From Arthrobacter_B citreus (lineage in GTDB: Bacteria; Actinomycetota; Actinomycetes; Actinomycetales; Micrococcaceae), in NCBI RefSeq assembly GCF_042429235.1, contig NZ_JBHMBA010000008.1: a stretch of 64,000 nt of DNA; one strand, written 5' to 3'. Every line of letters begins with the position of its first letter. Within the stretch, counting starts at the first letter, position 1. Both the position numbers and the translations under genes were made by a program. The notes under the pieces are model-generated. The model saw nothing but the letters and a program-made list of their open reading frames with translations, was not told where the DNA came from and did not search any database. Of the stretch, positions 39,275-48,942 are shown piece by piece.

Positions 39275-41182
39275 ATGAGTAAGGGATCGCCAATCAGCCC
39301 GTCGCTGATGGCCAATAAGGCCAGCGTCGCCGCGAAAGCGGCCGCGGCCAAGACGCGTGATGTTGCCTCCTCCATATCCGCACCCGCCGACGTCGTCGAC
39401 AACCGGGTCCAGGGCCCCAACAACGTTGTTCCGCCCACCGAGATGACCGGTTCCAAAGCCATTGTCCGGGCGCTGGAGGAACTGGGCGTCGACGATATTT
39501 TCGGTCTCCCGGGCGGCGCGATCCTGCCGACCTATGACCCGCTCATGGATTCCACCAAGATCAGGCACATTCTGGTCCGCCACGAACAGGGCGCCGGCCA
39601 TGCCGCCGAGGGGTACGCCATGGTCACCGGCCGCGCCGGTGTCTGCATCGCCACCTCCGGTCCCGGAGCCACCAACCTGGTCACCGCCATCGCGGATGCC
39701 CACATGGACTCCGTTCCCATGGTCGCCATCACCGGCCAGGTATCCAGTGCCTTTATCGGCACCGATGCCTTCCAGGAAGCGGACATCGTGGGCATCACCA
39801 TGCCCATCACCAAGCACTCCTACCTGGTGACCAACGCCGACGACATTCCCCGGGTCCTGGCCGAAGCGTTCCACATTGCCACCACGGGCCGTCCCGGTCC
39901 GGTGTTGGTGGACATCTCCAAGGACGCGCAGCAGGCCAAGACCATGTTCTCCTGGCCGCCGAAGATCGACCTGCCCGGCTACCGCACGGTGGTCCGCGGC
40001 CACTCCAAGCAGGTGCGCGAAGCCGCCCGCCTGATCGCGGCATCACAGCGGCCGGTGTTCTACGTGGGCGGCGGCGTCCTGAAGGCCGATGCGTCGGCCG
40101 AACTGCTGGAACTGGCCGAGCTGGTGGGCGCACCGGTCGTCACCACGCTCCAGGCCCGCGGCGTCTTCCCCGATTCGCACCGGCAGCACGCCGGCATGCC
40201 TGGCATGCACGGCTCCGTGTCCGCAGTGACCGCACTGCAGCAGTCGGACCTGCTCATTACCCTCGGTGCCCGGTTTGATGACCGCGTCACCGGCGTCCTG
40301 TCCTCCTTTGCTCCCGGCGCCAAGGTCATCCACGCCGACATTGACCCCGCGGAAATCTCCAAGAACCGCCCGGCTGATGTGCCCATTGTCGGCTCGGTGA
40401 AGGAGATCATTCCTGAACTGACCGACGCCGTGCGGCTGCAGTTCGCCGAGGAACGCCCGGATATCGCTCCCTGGTGGGGCATCATCGACCGGCTCCGCGA
40501 AACCTACCCGATCGGTTACAGCACCCCCGAGGACGGGCACATCGCTCCGCAGAAGGTCATCGAACGCATCGGTGCCCTCACCGGACCCGACGGCGTGTAC
40601 GTGGCCGGCGTCGGCCAGCACCAGATGTGGGCCGCCCAGTTCATCAAGTACGAGCGCCCCCGGGCGTGGCTGAACTCCGGTGGCCTGGGCACCATGGGCT
40701 ACTCCGTTCCCGCGGCGATGGGCGCCAAAGTCGGCAACCCGGACCGCGTGGTCTGGGCGATCGACGGCGACGGCTGCTTCCAGATGACCAACCAGGAACT
40801 GGCAACCTGCCTGATCAACAAGATCCCGATCAAGGTCGCCATCATCAACAACTCCTCTCTGGGCATGGTGCGCCAGTGGCAGACGCTCTTCTACGAGTCC
40901 CGCTACTCCAACACCGACCTCAACACCGGGCATGACACGGTGCGCATCCCCGACTTCGTCAAGCTCGCCGACGCCTACGGCTGCGCCGGGCTGCGCTGCG
41001 AACGCGAAGAAGACATCGATGACACCATCCGGCAGGCGCTGGCGATCAATGACCGGCCCGTGGTCATCGACTTCGTGGTCAGCCGTGATTCCATGGTGTG
41101 GCCGATGGTCCCTTCAGGCGTGTCCAACGACCTGATCCAGATTGCCCGCAACATGACACCCAAATGGGAAGAGGAGGACTAG
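39275..41182 (+). CDS. ilvB: acetolactate synthase, large (catalytic) subunit
   Basis: 635 residues. It condenses two pyruvates to acetolactate (or pyruvate plus 2-oxobutyrate) with thiamine diphosphate, FAD and Mg. Seen are FGLPGGAILPTYDPL, the ThDP-activating Glu in RHEQGAGHAAEGYA, SGPGATNLVTAIADA, QADIVGIT-like text, and GDGCFQMTNQELATC of the ThDP motif. An N-terminal tail of about 50 residues (KASVAAKAAAAK) precedes the domain. Start ATG with GTAAGGAAG. First gene of ilvBNC, 4 bases before ilvN, controlled by the attenuator. Confidence 0.96.
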   Translation: MSKGSPISPSLMANKASVAAKAAAAKTRDVASSISAPADVVDNRVQGPNNVVPPTEMTGSKAIVRALEELGVDDIFGLPGGAILPTYDPLMDSTKIRHILVRHEQGAGHAAEGYAMVTGRAGVCIATSGPGATNLVTAIADAHMDSVPMVAITGQVSSAFIGTDAFQEADIVGITMPITKHSYLVTNADDIPRVLAEAFHIATTGRPGPVLVDISKDAQQAKTMFSWPPKIDLPGYRTVVRGHSKQVREAARLIAASQRPVFYVGGGVLKADASAELLELAELVGAPVVTTLQARGVFPDSHRQHAGMPGMHGSVSAVTALQQSDLLITLGARFDDRVTGVLSSFAPGAKVIHADIDPAEISKNRPADVPIVGSVKEIIPELTDAVRLQFAEERPDIAPWWGIIDRLRETYPIGYSTPEDGHIAPQKVIERIGALTGPDGVYVAGVGQHQMWAAQFIKYERPRAWLNSGGLGTMGYSVPAAMGAKVGNPDRVVWAIDGDGCFQMTNQELATCLINKIPIKVAIINNSSLGMVRQWQTLFYESRYSNTDLNTGHDTVRIPDFVKLADAYGCAGLRCEREEDIDDTIRQALAINDRPVVIDFVVSRDSMVWPMVPSGVSNDLIQIARNMTPKWEEED

Positions 41183-41186
41183 GGCC

Positions 41187-41699
41187 ATGGCACGCCACAC
41201 CCTTTCCGTGCTGGTTGAAGACGTTCCCGGTGTTCTGACCCGTGTTGCGTCCCTGTTTGCCCGCCGGGCATTCAACATCAATTCTTTGGCCGTTGGCCCT
41301 TCGGAGGTTCCGGGCCTGTCCCGCATCACCGTAGTGGTCGAGGCCGAGGGCGACCTGCTCGAACAGGTCACCAAACAACTGAACAAGCTCGTCAACGTCA
41401 TCAAGATTGTCGAGCTGGTTCCCGAGTCTTCCGTGCAACGCGACCACATCTTGGTCAAGGTTCGCGCGGATGCCGCAACGCGGCTGCAGGTAACCCAGGC
41501 AGCCGAGCTGTTCCGTTCTTCAGTGGTTGACGTGTCCACCGACTCGCTGATCGTTGAAGCCACAGGCACCGCCGATAAGCTCAACGCACTCCTTGCAGTG
41601 CTTGAACCCTTTGGCATCCGCGAAATAGTCCAATCCGGAACGCTGGCCATCGGCCGCGGCGCCAAGTCCATGGGCGACCGCGCCCTGCGCAGCGCCTAA
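41187..41699 (+). CDS. ilvN: acetolactate synthase, small (regulatory) subunit
   Basis: 170 residues: an N-terminal ACT domain (LSVLVEDVPGVLTRVASLFARRAFNINSLAVGP) for valine feedback and a C-terminal regulatory domain ending IREIVQSGTLAIGRGAKSM. It joins IlvB in the holoenzyme and makes it valine-sensitive. The ribosome-binding site GAGGAGG overlaps the end of ilvB, so the two are coupled. Confidence 0.96.
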   Translation: MARHTLSVLVEDVPGVLTRVASLFARRAFNINSLAVGPSEVPGLSRITVVVEAEGDLLEQVTKQLNKLVNVIKIVELVPESSVQRDHILVKVRADAATRLQVTQAAELFRSSVVDVSTDSLIVEATGTADKLNALLAVLEPFGIREIVQSGTLAIGRGAKSMGDRALRSA

Positions 41700-41759
41700 G
41701 CTGCCGCCGCAGTTCCGCACCAAACCTTCATCCAAGAAAAACTCAGTAGGAGACACACT

Positions 41760-42785
41760 GTGACTGACATGTATTACGACGACGACGCCGACCTGTCCAT
41801 CATTCAGGGACGCACCGTCGCGGTCATCGGCTACGGCAGCCAGGGCCACGCCCACGCCCTCAGCCTCCGCGATTCCGGCGTCGACGTCCGCGTTGGCCTC
41901 AAGGAAGGCTCGAAGTCCCGCGCCAAGGCCGAGGCCGAAGGTCTGCGCGTGCTGAACGTTGCCGACGCCGTCGCCGAAGCCGACCTGATCATGGTCCTTA
42001 CTCCGGACCAGGTCCAGCGCTTCGTCTACGCCGAGGACATTGCTCCGAACCTGCAGGCCGGCGACGCCCTGTTCTTCGGCCACGGCTTCAACATCCGCTA
42101 CGGCTACATCCAGCCGCCGGCCGACGTCGACGTCGCACTGGTTGCCCCCAAGGGCCCGGGCCACATTGTCCGCCGCGAATTTGAAGCCGGCCGCGGTGTT
42201 CCCGACCTGATCGCCGTCGAGCAGAACCCGTCCGGCAAGGCCAAGGAACTGGCCCTGTCCTACGCCAAGGCCATCGGCGGCACCCGTGCCGGCGTCATCG
42301 AAACCACCTTCACCGAAGAGACCGAGACGGACCTCTTCGGCGAGCAGGCAGTACTCTGCGGCGGTGCTTCGCAGCTGATCCAGTATGGTTTCGAAACCCT
42401 GACCGAAGCCGGCTACAAGCCGGAGGTCGCGTACTTCGAGGTGCTGCACGAGCTCAAGCTGATTGTTGACCTGATGGTCGAGGGCGGCATCGCCAAGCAG
42501 CGCTGGAGTGTCTCCGACACCGCCGAATACGGCGACTACGTCTCAGGCCCCCGCGTCATTGACGAGAGCGTGAAGGAAAACATGAAGGCCGTCCTCGCGG
42601 ACATCCAGAACGGTGCCTTCGCCAAGCGCTTCATCGATGACCAGGACGCCGACGCCACGGAGTTCAAGGCACTGCGCAAGAAGGGCGAGGACCACCCGAT
42701 CGAGGCCACCGGCCGCGAACTGCGCAAGCTCTTCTCCTGGATCAAGTCCGACGACGACTACACCGAGGGATCCGTCTCCCGCTAG
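41760..42785 (+). CDS. ilvC: ketol-acid reductoisomerase (class I)
   Basis: 341 residues. It isomerises and reduces acetolactate or acetohydroxybutyrate with NADPH and two Mg ions. The nucleotide motif is GYGSQGHAHAL; APKGPGHIVRREFEAGRGVP and the acidic metal ligands in DLFGEQAVLCGG are present. The GTG at 41760-41762 follows GTAGGAGAC. Last gene of ilvBNC, 60 bases after ilvN, closed by the terminator at 42880-42917. Confidence 0.97.
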   Translation: MTDMYYDDDADLSIIQGRTVAVIGYGSQGHAHALSLRDSGVDVRVGLKEGSKSRAKAEAEGLRVLNVADAVAEADLIMVLTPDQVQRFVYAEDIAPNLQAGDALFFGHGFNIRYGYIQPPADVDVALVAPKGPGHIVRREFEAGRGVPDLIAVEQNPSGKAKELALSYAKAIGGTRAGVIETTFTEETETDLFGEQAVLCGGASQLIQYGFETLTEAGYKPEVAYFEVLHELKLIVDLMVEGGIAKQRWSVSDTAEYGDYVSGPRVIDESVKENMKAVLADIQNGAFAKRFIDDQDADATEFKALRKKGEDHPIEATGRELRKLFSWIKSDDDYTEGSVSR

Positions 42786-42879
42786 CCGCTTCACGCCGGA
42801 GAGTTGCCGGTAACACAGGACACGAATTAAGCGTGCCGATCCGCGAAACGATAAGCTCGAAAGAGCAAGCCGTTTCGGT

Positions 42880-42917
42880 AAAGAGGCCGGGCCCGGTTAC
42901 ACGGGTCCGGCCTCTTT
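42880..42917 (+). terminator. terminator of ilvBNC
   Basis: AAAGAGGCCGG (42880-42890) pairs with CCGGCCTCTTT (42907-42917), with one wobble and then CCCG/CGGG inside, over a 6-base loop. 94 bases after the ilvC stop. Confidence 0.85.
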
Positions 42918-42977
42918 GCGCGAAAAACGCTTCACCAAGAACCCCACCAGAATCCACCACAGCTAAAGAGGTCACCG

Positions 42978-44573
42978 GTGACAGCCACCAAGCCCGTCGT
43001 ACTCATTGCGGAAGAACTTTCCCCGGCCACGGTCCAGGCCCTGGGGCCGGACTTCGAGATCCGCTCCACCAACGGAGCGGACCGCGCCCAGCTGCTCGCC
43101 GCAATCGCCGACGTCGACGCCATCCTCGTGCGTTCCGCGACACAGGTCGACGCCGAAGCCATTGCTGCCGCTCCCAAGCTCAAGGTCATTGCCCGCGCCG
43201 GTGTGGGACTGGACAACGTGGACATCAAGGCCGCCACCCAGGCCGGCGTCATGGTGGTGAACGCACCCACCTCCAACATCATTTCGGCCGCGGAACTCAC
43301 CGTGGGCCACATCCTGTCCCTGGCCCGCCACATTCCCCAGGCCAGCGCCGCGCTCAAGGGCGGGGAATGGAAGCGCTCCAAGTACTCCGGCATTGAGCTG
43401 TTCGAGAAGAAGATCGGCATCATCGGCCTGGGCCGCATTGGCGCACTCGTTGCTGCCCGCCTGCAGGGCTTCGGCACCGAGATCCTCGCCTACGACCCGT
43501 ACATCACCTCGGCCCGCGCCGCGCAGCTGAACGTGAAGCTGGTAACCCTGGACGAGCTGCTGGAACAGGCCGACTTCGTCACCATCCACATGCCCAAGAC
43601 CCCGGAAACCCTGGGCATGCTCGGCGCCGACGCGTTCGAGAAAATGAAGGACACCGCGTACGTGGTGAACGTCGCCCGCGGCGGCCTTGTCGATGAAGAC
43701 GCCCTGTACACGGCGCTCACCGAAGGCAAGATTGCCGGTGCCGGCGTGGACGTCTTCGTGAAGGAGCCCTCCACCGACCTGCCGTTCCAGTCGCTGGACA
43801 ACGTCATCGTCACCCCGCATCTGGGTGCCTCCACCGAAGAAGCGCAGGAAAAGGCCGGCGTCTCGGTGGCCAAGTCCGTCCGCCTCGCGCTGGCCGGGGA
43901 ACTGGTACCCGACGCCGTCAACGTTGCCGGCGGCGTCATTGCCGAGGATGTCCGCCCGGGCATCCCGCTGATCGAGAAGCTGGGCCGGATCTTCACCGCG
44001 CTGTCCGCCGACTCGGTCACCGCGGTGGACATCGAAGTTGCCGGCGAGATTGCGTCCCTGGACGTCAAGGCCCTGGAACTGGCTGCGCTCAAGGGCATTT
44101 TCACCGACATCGTGTCCGAGCAGGTCTCCTACGTGAACGCCCCGGTGCTGGCTGAGCAGCGCGGCATCGAGGTGCGCCTGCTGACCACCCCCGAAGTGGA
44201 CGACTACCGCAACCTGCTCACCATCCGCGGCGCCCTGTCCGACGGCACCCGCCTGGAGGTTTCCGGTACCCTGACCGGTCCGAAGCAGATCCAGAAGCTC
44301 GTCGGCGTCAACGGCTACGACCTGGAAATCCCGATCAGCGAGCACCTGATCGTGCTCATTTACCAGGACCGCCCCGGCGTTATCGGTTCCCTGGGCCGGA
44401 TCCTGGGCGAAAAGGAAATCAACATTGCAGGCATGCAGGTGGCCCGCAACAGCGAGGGCGGCCAGGCGCTGTCCCTGCTGACCGTCGATTCCTCAGTTCC
44501 GCAGGATGTCTTGGAAGAGCTGAAGGCCGAAATCGGCGCCACCGTTGCCCGCGAGGTGGACCTGCAGGACTAG
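42978..44573 (+). CDS. serA: D-3-phosphoglycerate dehydrogenase
   Basis: 531 residues, the long three-domain form: the substrate and Rossmann domains (about 1-320; IIGLGRIGALVAARLQGFG), an allosteric substrate-binding domain (about 320-455) and a C-terminal ACT domain (about 460-531; QDRPGVIGSLGRILGEKEINIAGM) for serine feedback. Catalytic Arg is in VARGGLVDE and His in TPHLGAST. It commits 3-phosphoglycerate to serine. GTG start with AAAGAGG. It has its own terminator (44609-44653), so it is separate from ilvBNC although adjacent. Confidence 0.97.
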   Translation: MTATKPVVLIAEELSPATVQALGPDFEIRSTNGADRAQLLAAIADVDAILVRSATQVDAEAIAAAPKLKVIARAGVGLDNVDIKAATQAGVMVVNAPTSNIISAAELTVGHILSLARHIPQASAALKGGEWKRSKYSGIELFEKKIGIIGLGRIGALVAARLQGFGTEILAYDPYITSARAAQLNVKLVTLDELLEQADFVTIHMPKTPETLGMLGADAFEKMKDTAYVVNVARGGLVDEDALYTALTEGKIAGAGVDVFVKEPSTDLPFQSLDNVIVTPHLGASTEEAQEKAGVSVAKSVRLALAGELVPDAVNVAGGVIAEDVRPGIPLIEKLGRIFTALSADSVTAVDIEVAGEIASLDVKALELAALKGIFTDIVSEQVSYVNAPVLAEQRGIEVRLLTTPEVDDYRNLLTIRGALSDGTRLEVSGTLTGPKQIQKLVGVNGYDLEIPISEHLIVLIYQDRPGVIGSLGRILGEKEINIAGMQVARNSEGGQALSLLTVDSSVPQDVLEELKAEIGATVAREVDLQD

Positions 44574-44608
44574 TTCCGCACCGCGGCCCCATCACCAGCC
44601 GCAGCACC

Positions 44609-44653
44609 ACCAGCAGGGACCGGCACCGCTTCGACGGTCCGGTCCCTGCTGGT
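44609..44653 (+). terminator. terminator of serA
   Basis: ACCAGCAGGGACCGG (44609-44623) pairs with CCGGTCCCTGCTGGT (44639-44653), with an inner ACCG/CGGT stem, followed by TT. Confidence 0.85.
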
Positions 44654-44787
44654 TTCCAGTGGCGTCAGGTGGATCCTTCGGGCATCTACACACCGTCAAA
44701 CCCTCCACCCGGGGTAGGAGGCGGCGGGCGCCCGGATTCATGCCATCCTCCGAGGCGTGCACAGCCCGGCGCGGACACCATGGATAT

Positions 44788-45519
44788 ATGACTGCATCCA
44801 TGCCCGGTATGCCGCCCCTGCTGGCAGCCGACAACCTTGTAAAGACCTACAACAGCAACGCCCCCGCCCTCGCCGGTGTCAGCCTTTCCGTCGGGCCCGG
44901 TGAAGCCATTGCCGTGATGGGAGCTTCGGGTTCGGGAAAGACCACCCTCCTGCACTGCCTGGCCGGCATCATCCAGCCCGACGCCGGGAGCGTGCGGCTC
45001 CACCGCGGATCCGGCGCTCTCGTTGAAGTCACGGCCCTGGACGACGACGCCAGATCCGCGCTGCGGCGCCGGGATTTCGGTTTCGTGTTCCAGCAGGGGC
45101 TGCTCATTCCCGAACTCACCGCGGGGGAGAACGTCGCCCTGGCCCTGATGCTTGACGGTACGGACCGGGTCCGTGCGGAACAGGCCGCGGCACATGCACT
45201 GTCCGCCCTCGGACTGGCCGGCATGGAGGGCCGCAGGATCGGGGAGCTGTCCGGCGGCCAGGCCCAGCGTGTGGCGATTGCCCGGGCACAGGTCACGGGA
45301 GCCCGGGTGCTCTTCGCGGATGAGCCCACCGGCGCCCTCGACTCCAGGACCTCAGCTGAAGTGATGAGGCTGCTGCTGGGCACAGTGCACGGCACCGGCC
45401 GCGCACTGGTGGTTGTCACCCACGATCCCGAGGTTGCCCGGTGGTGCGGGCGGGTCATCACCCTCGCCGACGGCCGGGTCGTGGCCGACACTGCTGGTGC
45501 CGCGGGAGTGATTCGATGA
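44788..45519 (+). CDS. ABC transporter ATP-binding protein (LolD/MacB-like)
   Basis: 243 residues. Walker A GASGSGKTT, Q-loop FVFQQGLLIPELT, signature LSGGQAQR, Walker B LFADEPTGALDSRT and the H-loop VTHDP are all intact. The domain is of the lipoprotein-translocation/macrolide-export family. The ATG at 44788 is chosen for the start of homology; ribosome-binding sequence is weak. Its last bases overlap the permease gene (ATGA). Confidence 0.88.
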   Translation: MTASMPGMPPLLAADNLVKTYNSNAPALAGVSLSVGPGEAIAVMGASGSGKTTLLHCLAGIIQPDAGSVRLHRGSGALVEVTALDDDARSALRRRDFGFVFQQGLLIPELTAGENVALALMLDGTDRVRAEQAAAHALSALGLAGMEGRRIGELSGGQAQRVAIARAQVTGARVLFADEPTGALDSRTSAEVMRLLLGTVHGTGRALVVVTHDPEVARWCGRVITLADGRVVADTAGAAGVIR

Positions 45520-46889
45520 GCACCGCCGTCTCCTCAGCTTTCGGCCGCGCGGCCGGCGCCTCAGGCCTGGCGGTCCCGCTGCGCATCGCCTGGCTCCTGA
45601 ACAGGCCGGGTACCTCGGGCCACAAGGCTGCACTGCTCCCGGCGGCATCCTTTGCCGTGGTCACCACGCTTCTGCTGACGGTGCTTGCCGGTGCCCTGTC
45701 CTTCCTGCAGTGGGGGGATGAGGAAGGCGATCTGTACCTGCTGCTCGCATCCTTCGCGCTCATTCTGCTGGTGCTTCCCCTGATCACGCTCGGCGGTTCG
45801 GCCGCACGGCTGTCGGCCCGCCGCCGCGATGAGCACCTCTCGACCCTGCGCCTGCTGGGTGCTTCCGCGAAGACTGTCCGTCAGGTGACCGTCCTCGAAG
45901 CGGGTGCGCAGGCACTCGCCGGTGCACTGGGCGGAGTGGTCGGCTATGCGGTGCTCGCCCCGTTCGTTCAGCTGATCCATTTCCGGGGTGCCCCGCTGGG
46001 GGCGGCGTATTGGCTGCATCCCGCCGCCGGGCTGGCCACCGTAATAGCCGTAGTGCTCCTGGCCGTCGGAAGTTCCGCCGTCGGCCTCCGCAAGGTCATC
46101 ATCTCGCCCCTGGGCGTAAGGACGAGGGCACTGGCCCAAAAGGTCCACTGGAGCCGGGCAGGAATCGCAGTTGCCGTTCTGGGAATCTGCGTCCTTGCCC
46201 TGATCATCCCCGGCGCCGGAGCCGTGCTGGCCCTGATGATCATTTTCGGCGTGTTCGCCGCCGGGCTGGCGGTGCTGAACCTGGTCGGGCCCTGGCTGGT
46301 GGCAGTCTCAGCCCGATGGCGGCTGCGCCGGGCCACAACGCCGCAGGCGCTGATGGCCGCACGGATCGTCCTGGACGCGCCGAAAGCGGCATGGCGGCAG
46401 GTCAGCGCGCTGTCGATGGTCTGCTTCACTGCTGTTATCGCCGGTGCCGGCGCAGCCGCCCTGCAGGGGGCGCAATCCGAGGGACCGGAGGATTTCCTGC
46501 TGCAGGACATCATGACGGGCGTCCTGATCACGGTCATTGCCGGGTTCCTGATGGTGGCCTGCTCGGCGGGAATCAACCAGGCAGCAACGGTGCTGGACCG
46601 GGCCGACCTGTACCGCAGCCTGGACCGGATGGGCATGCCCCGCGAGGTCATTGACGCTGCGCGCATCGGAGCGGTGATGCAGCCGCTGCTGCTGGTCAGC
46701 ATCGTCTCCACCGCGGTGCCTGCGGTGCTGCTGTTTCCGCTGACCGGGGCGGCGCTGCTGATTGCACCGGTATCCGTGGCCTTCCTGGTGGGGTCGGTCG
46801 CCGTCGGTGTGGCGCTGGTGCGGGCCGGGCTGGCCGCAACCGGACCGGTGCTGACCGGAGTTCTGGCGGATTCGGGAACGGGACGCTAA
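45516..46889 (+). CDS. FtsX-like ABC transporter permease
   Basis: 457 residues with about eight hydrophobic segments. RLSARRRDEHLSTLRLLGASAKTVRQVTVLEAG is the FtsX-family coupling sequence after the first span set, and a second such loop appears near DRADLYRSLDRMGMPREVIDAARIGAVMQPL. It pairs with the ATPase just upstream (4-base overlap). The target is unknown; such pairs in Gram-positives often give resistance to peptide antibiotics or handle surface lipids. Confidence 0.82.
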   Translation: MSTAVSSAFGRAAGASGLAVPLRIAWLLNRPGTSGHKAALLPAASFAVVTTLLLTVLAGALSFLQWGDEEGDLYLLLASFALILLVLPLITLGGSAARLSARRRDEHLSTLRLLGASAKTVRQVTVLEAGAQALAGALGGVVGYAVLAPFVQLIHFRGAPLGAAYWLHPAAGLATVIAVVLLAVGSSAVGLRKVIISPLGVRTRALAQKVHWSRAGIAVAVLGICVLALIIPGAGAVLALMIIFGVFAAGLAVLNLVGPWLVAVSARWRLRRATTPQALMAARIVLDAPKAAWRQVSALSMVCFTAVIAGAGAAALQGAQSEGPEDFLLQDIMTGVLITVIAGFLMVACSAGINQAATVLDRADLYRSLDRMGMPREVIDAARIGAVMQPLLLVSIVSTAVPAVLLFPLTGAALLIAPVSVAFLVGSVAVGVALVRAGLAATGPVLTGVLADSGTGR

Positions 46890-46953
46890 GCCGGTCCCGG
46901 CTACACTGGCTCGAAACCCGGTGGTCTTGAGCAGCCGGGGGAGGGGGAACCAG

Positions 46954-47784
46954 ATGAAGGAATCCCGGGCAAGCAGCCTTGCCGCGGAACACCGCCCCGC
47001 CGGGACGACGCCACTGGAACGCAGCTGGGCCGCTGCCGCGGTGCTGCTGGCGTGGCTTGGCACCTTTGCGGCGTTCTCTTTCGCCGGCGCCGGCGGATCC
47101 GGCGCCGGCGGTTCCGCGGCCGCGGTCGGTTCCGACGCCGCCCTCAGCAGCTGGGGCGGCGCGGGACCAGCGGTGATTTATGCTGCAACCGCGCTGTTGA
47201 TTGGACTCGCCGTCTTCTGCCCGGCCCGACCTTCCGCGGCGGACATCCGGGTGAGTGTTTACGCGCTGCCGGTCCTTCTGCTGACCGTTCTGCTTTTGCT
47301 CACGGAACCGGGTATCCATGTTGGGCTCACTGTCGCGTTCCTCCCGCCATGGGCACTCTTCACGGCACTGTACGGGCTGCGGGGCGGCCTTCCCACCGGC
47401 GGACGCTATCTCCTCATGTACGCCGCAGCCGCGCTGGTGGCTGTCGGGGCGGGTTATCTTGCCGTCCGCATCGTGCTGGGCCTCGCGTTTGCCGGGTTAC
47501 CGCTAGGACTGCTCGGCTGGCTCCTGCCGCTGCTGCCGCTTCTTCTCCTGCTGCAGACCCGATACCGGCGGAACAGGCGCCGGACTCTCGTGGAGATTGT
47601 CCTGTCCGCGCTCGCCGCCGTCTGCGGCACGGCATGGTTCGGACTCCTGGATTACGGAACCGGCTGGTCGCCGGACCTGGGGGTCCTGTTGGCGCTTCCG
47701 GCCTGGATTGTTGCGGTTCTTCCCACAGCGGTGCTGCTGGCTCTGGGCTACCTTGAACGGTTCGACACCGCCGAATACCCGTGA
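46954..47784 (+). CDS. multi-span membrane protein of unknown function
   Basis: 276 residues with about seven hydrophobic segments, GC-rich and dominated by Leu/Ala/Val. There are Gly-rich loops (FAGAGGSGAGGSAAAVG). No known catalytic motif is seen. The ATG at 46954 has a GGGGGAGGGGGA site; an in-frame start 33 bases earlier is less likely. It lies 64 bases after the ABC permease on the same strand and could be a third component of that system, or an independent integral protein. Confidence 0.65.
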   Translation: MKESRASSLAAEHRPAGTTPLERSWAAAAVLLAWLGTFAAFSFAGAGGSGAGGSAAAVGSDAALSSWGGAGPAVIYAATALLIGLAVFCPARPSAADIRVSVYALPVLLLTVLLLLTEPGIHVGLTVAFLPPWALFTALYGLRGGLPTGGRYLLMYAAAALVAVGAGYLAVRIVLGLAFAGLPLGLLGWLLPLLPLLLLLQTRYRRNRRRTLVEIVLSALAAVCGTAWFGLLDYGTGWSPDLGVLLALPAWIVAVLPTAVLLALGYLERFDTAEYP

Positions 47785-47785
47785 C

Positions 47786-47813
47786 GGGCTGAGGGGTCCG
47801 GGCCCCTCAGCCC
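47786..47813. terminator. bidirectional terminator overlapping the oxidoreductase stop
   Basis: GGGCTGAGGGG (47786-47796) pairs with CCCCTCAGCCC (47803-47813) over TCCGGG. The right arm contains the stop codon of the minus-strand gene at 47807-47809. Confidence 0.8.
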
Positions 47814-48826
47814 TCGTCGTCCGTCGGCCGGTCGCCGCGGCTGACCACCACTTTGCCCCGGGTCCCGCCCTTTCCCAGGGACTGCAGCGCTTCAGGTGTC
47901 TGCTCGAACGGAAACACCCTTCCCACCACCGGGCGCAGCACGCTGTCGTCGACCAGGGCCGTGATTCTGCGAAGCTGGTCACCGCTGGCGTGCATGAACA
48001 GGAATTCGTACCGGACACCCAGCTTTTTGGCCCGGCGCCGGACCCCGGCACTGAGCACCGTGATCACCGACCGCACCAGCAGATTCGCCCCCATTTCGCG
48101 GGCGAATGCCCCATCAGGCGGCCCCGCAATGCCAATGACTTTTCCGCCTGGGCGCAGCACGCGCAGGGATTTTTCCAGATTCTTGCCGCCCAGGGTGTCC
48201 AGGACCAGGTCATAGCCGTGCAGCACATGCTCAAAGTCCTGCGCCCGGTAATCGACGACGACGTCGGCTCCGAGATCGCGCACAAAGCCGCCGTTGGAGC
48301 CGCTGGCCGTTGTCGCCACCTCGGCACCCAAATGCTTGGCAAGCTGAATCGCGATGGACCCGACACCTCCGGCACCGGAATGGATCAGGACCTTTTGCCC
48401 GGGCTGAACGTTGCCGCGCTCCACCAGGGCCTGCCATGCCGTCAGCGCCACCAGCGGCAGCGACCCCGCATCCGTCAGGTCCAGTGAGGCCGGCGCCGGG
48501 GCCACATCCTCCTCGTCAATCGCGATCCGTTCCGCAAAGGTCCCGATGCGGTCCTTCCGGGGCCGGGCATACACGGTGTCGCCCGGGGCGAAGCTGCGCA
48601 CCGCGCGGCCCACCTGCACCACCGTCCCTGCCACCTCGTTGCCCAGGGCCAACGGGAACCGGTACCGCAGGACCTGTTTGAACTCACCGGTGCGGATCAT
48701 CTCGTCAAGGTGGTTGACCCCGGCAGTATGAACATCGACGAGGACATCGTGCTCGCCCACTTCCGGCTCGGGCATATCCGTTTCCTGCAGCGGCCCGTTA
48801 TAGCGGGTAATTGCGAACGCCTTCAT
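47807..48826 (-). CDS. NADP-dependent oxidoreductase, quinone-reductase type (zinc-independent MDR family)
   Basis: 339 residues. GroES-like N-terminus (GVNHLDEMIRTGEF; LGNEVAGTVVQVG) and Rossmann domain with HSGAGGVGSIAIQLAKHLGAEV. Structural and catalytic zinc cysteines are absent, as in quinone oxidoreductases. The ATG at 48824-48826 begins MKAFAITRYNGPLQ, the family N-terminus. It probably reduces quinones or enals with NADPH. Divergent from metG. A PPDGAFAREMG insert is unusual. Confidence 0.85.
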   Translation of the reverse strand: MKAFAITRYNGPLQETDMPEPEVGEHDVLVDVHTAGVNHLDEMIRTGEFKQVLRYRFPLALGNEVAGTVVQVGRAVRSFAPGDTVYARPRKDRIGTFAERIAIDEEDVAPAPASLDLTDAGSLPLVALTAWQALVERGNVQPGQKVLIHSGAGGVGSIAIQLAKHLGAEVATTASGSNGGFVRDLGADVVVDYRAQDFEHVLHGYDLVLDTLGGKNLEKSLRVLRPGGKVIGIAGPPDGAFAREMGANLLVRSVITVLSAGVRRRAKKLGVRYEFLFMHASGDQLRRITALVDDSVLRPVVGRVFPFEQTPEALQSLGKGGTRGKVVVSRGDRPTDDEG

Positions 48827-48930
48827 TCCGCAACAGTGCTCCGGCGCACACCGGCAGTCAAGTTGAGTGAAGCGCGCTTCCTTTCCGGGGCCGGGAACAG
48901 GCCGAAGCGACACCGGAGGGCAAAACAGGG

Positions 48931-48936
48931 TAATTT
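48931..48936 (+). promoter_or_regulatory. -10 box of a leaderless metG transcript
   Basis: TAATTT ends 6 bases before the GTG at 48943 and there is no ribosome-binding site at proper distance. Confidence 0.45.
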
Positions 48937-48942
48937 TCTTAT

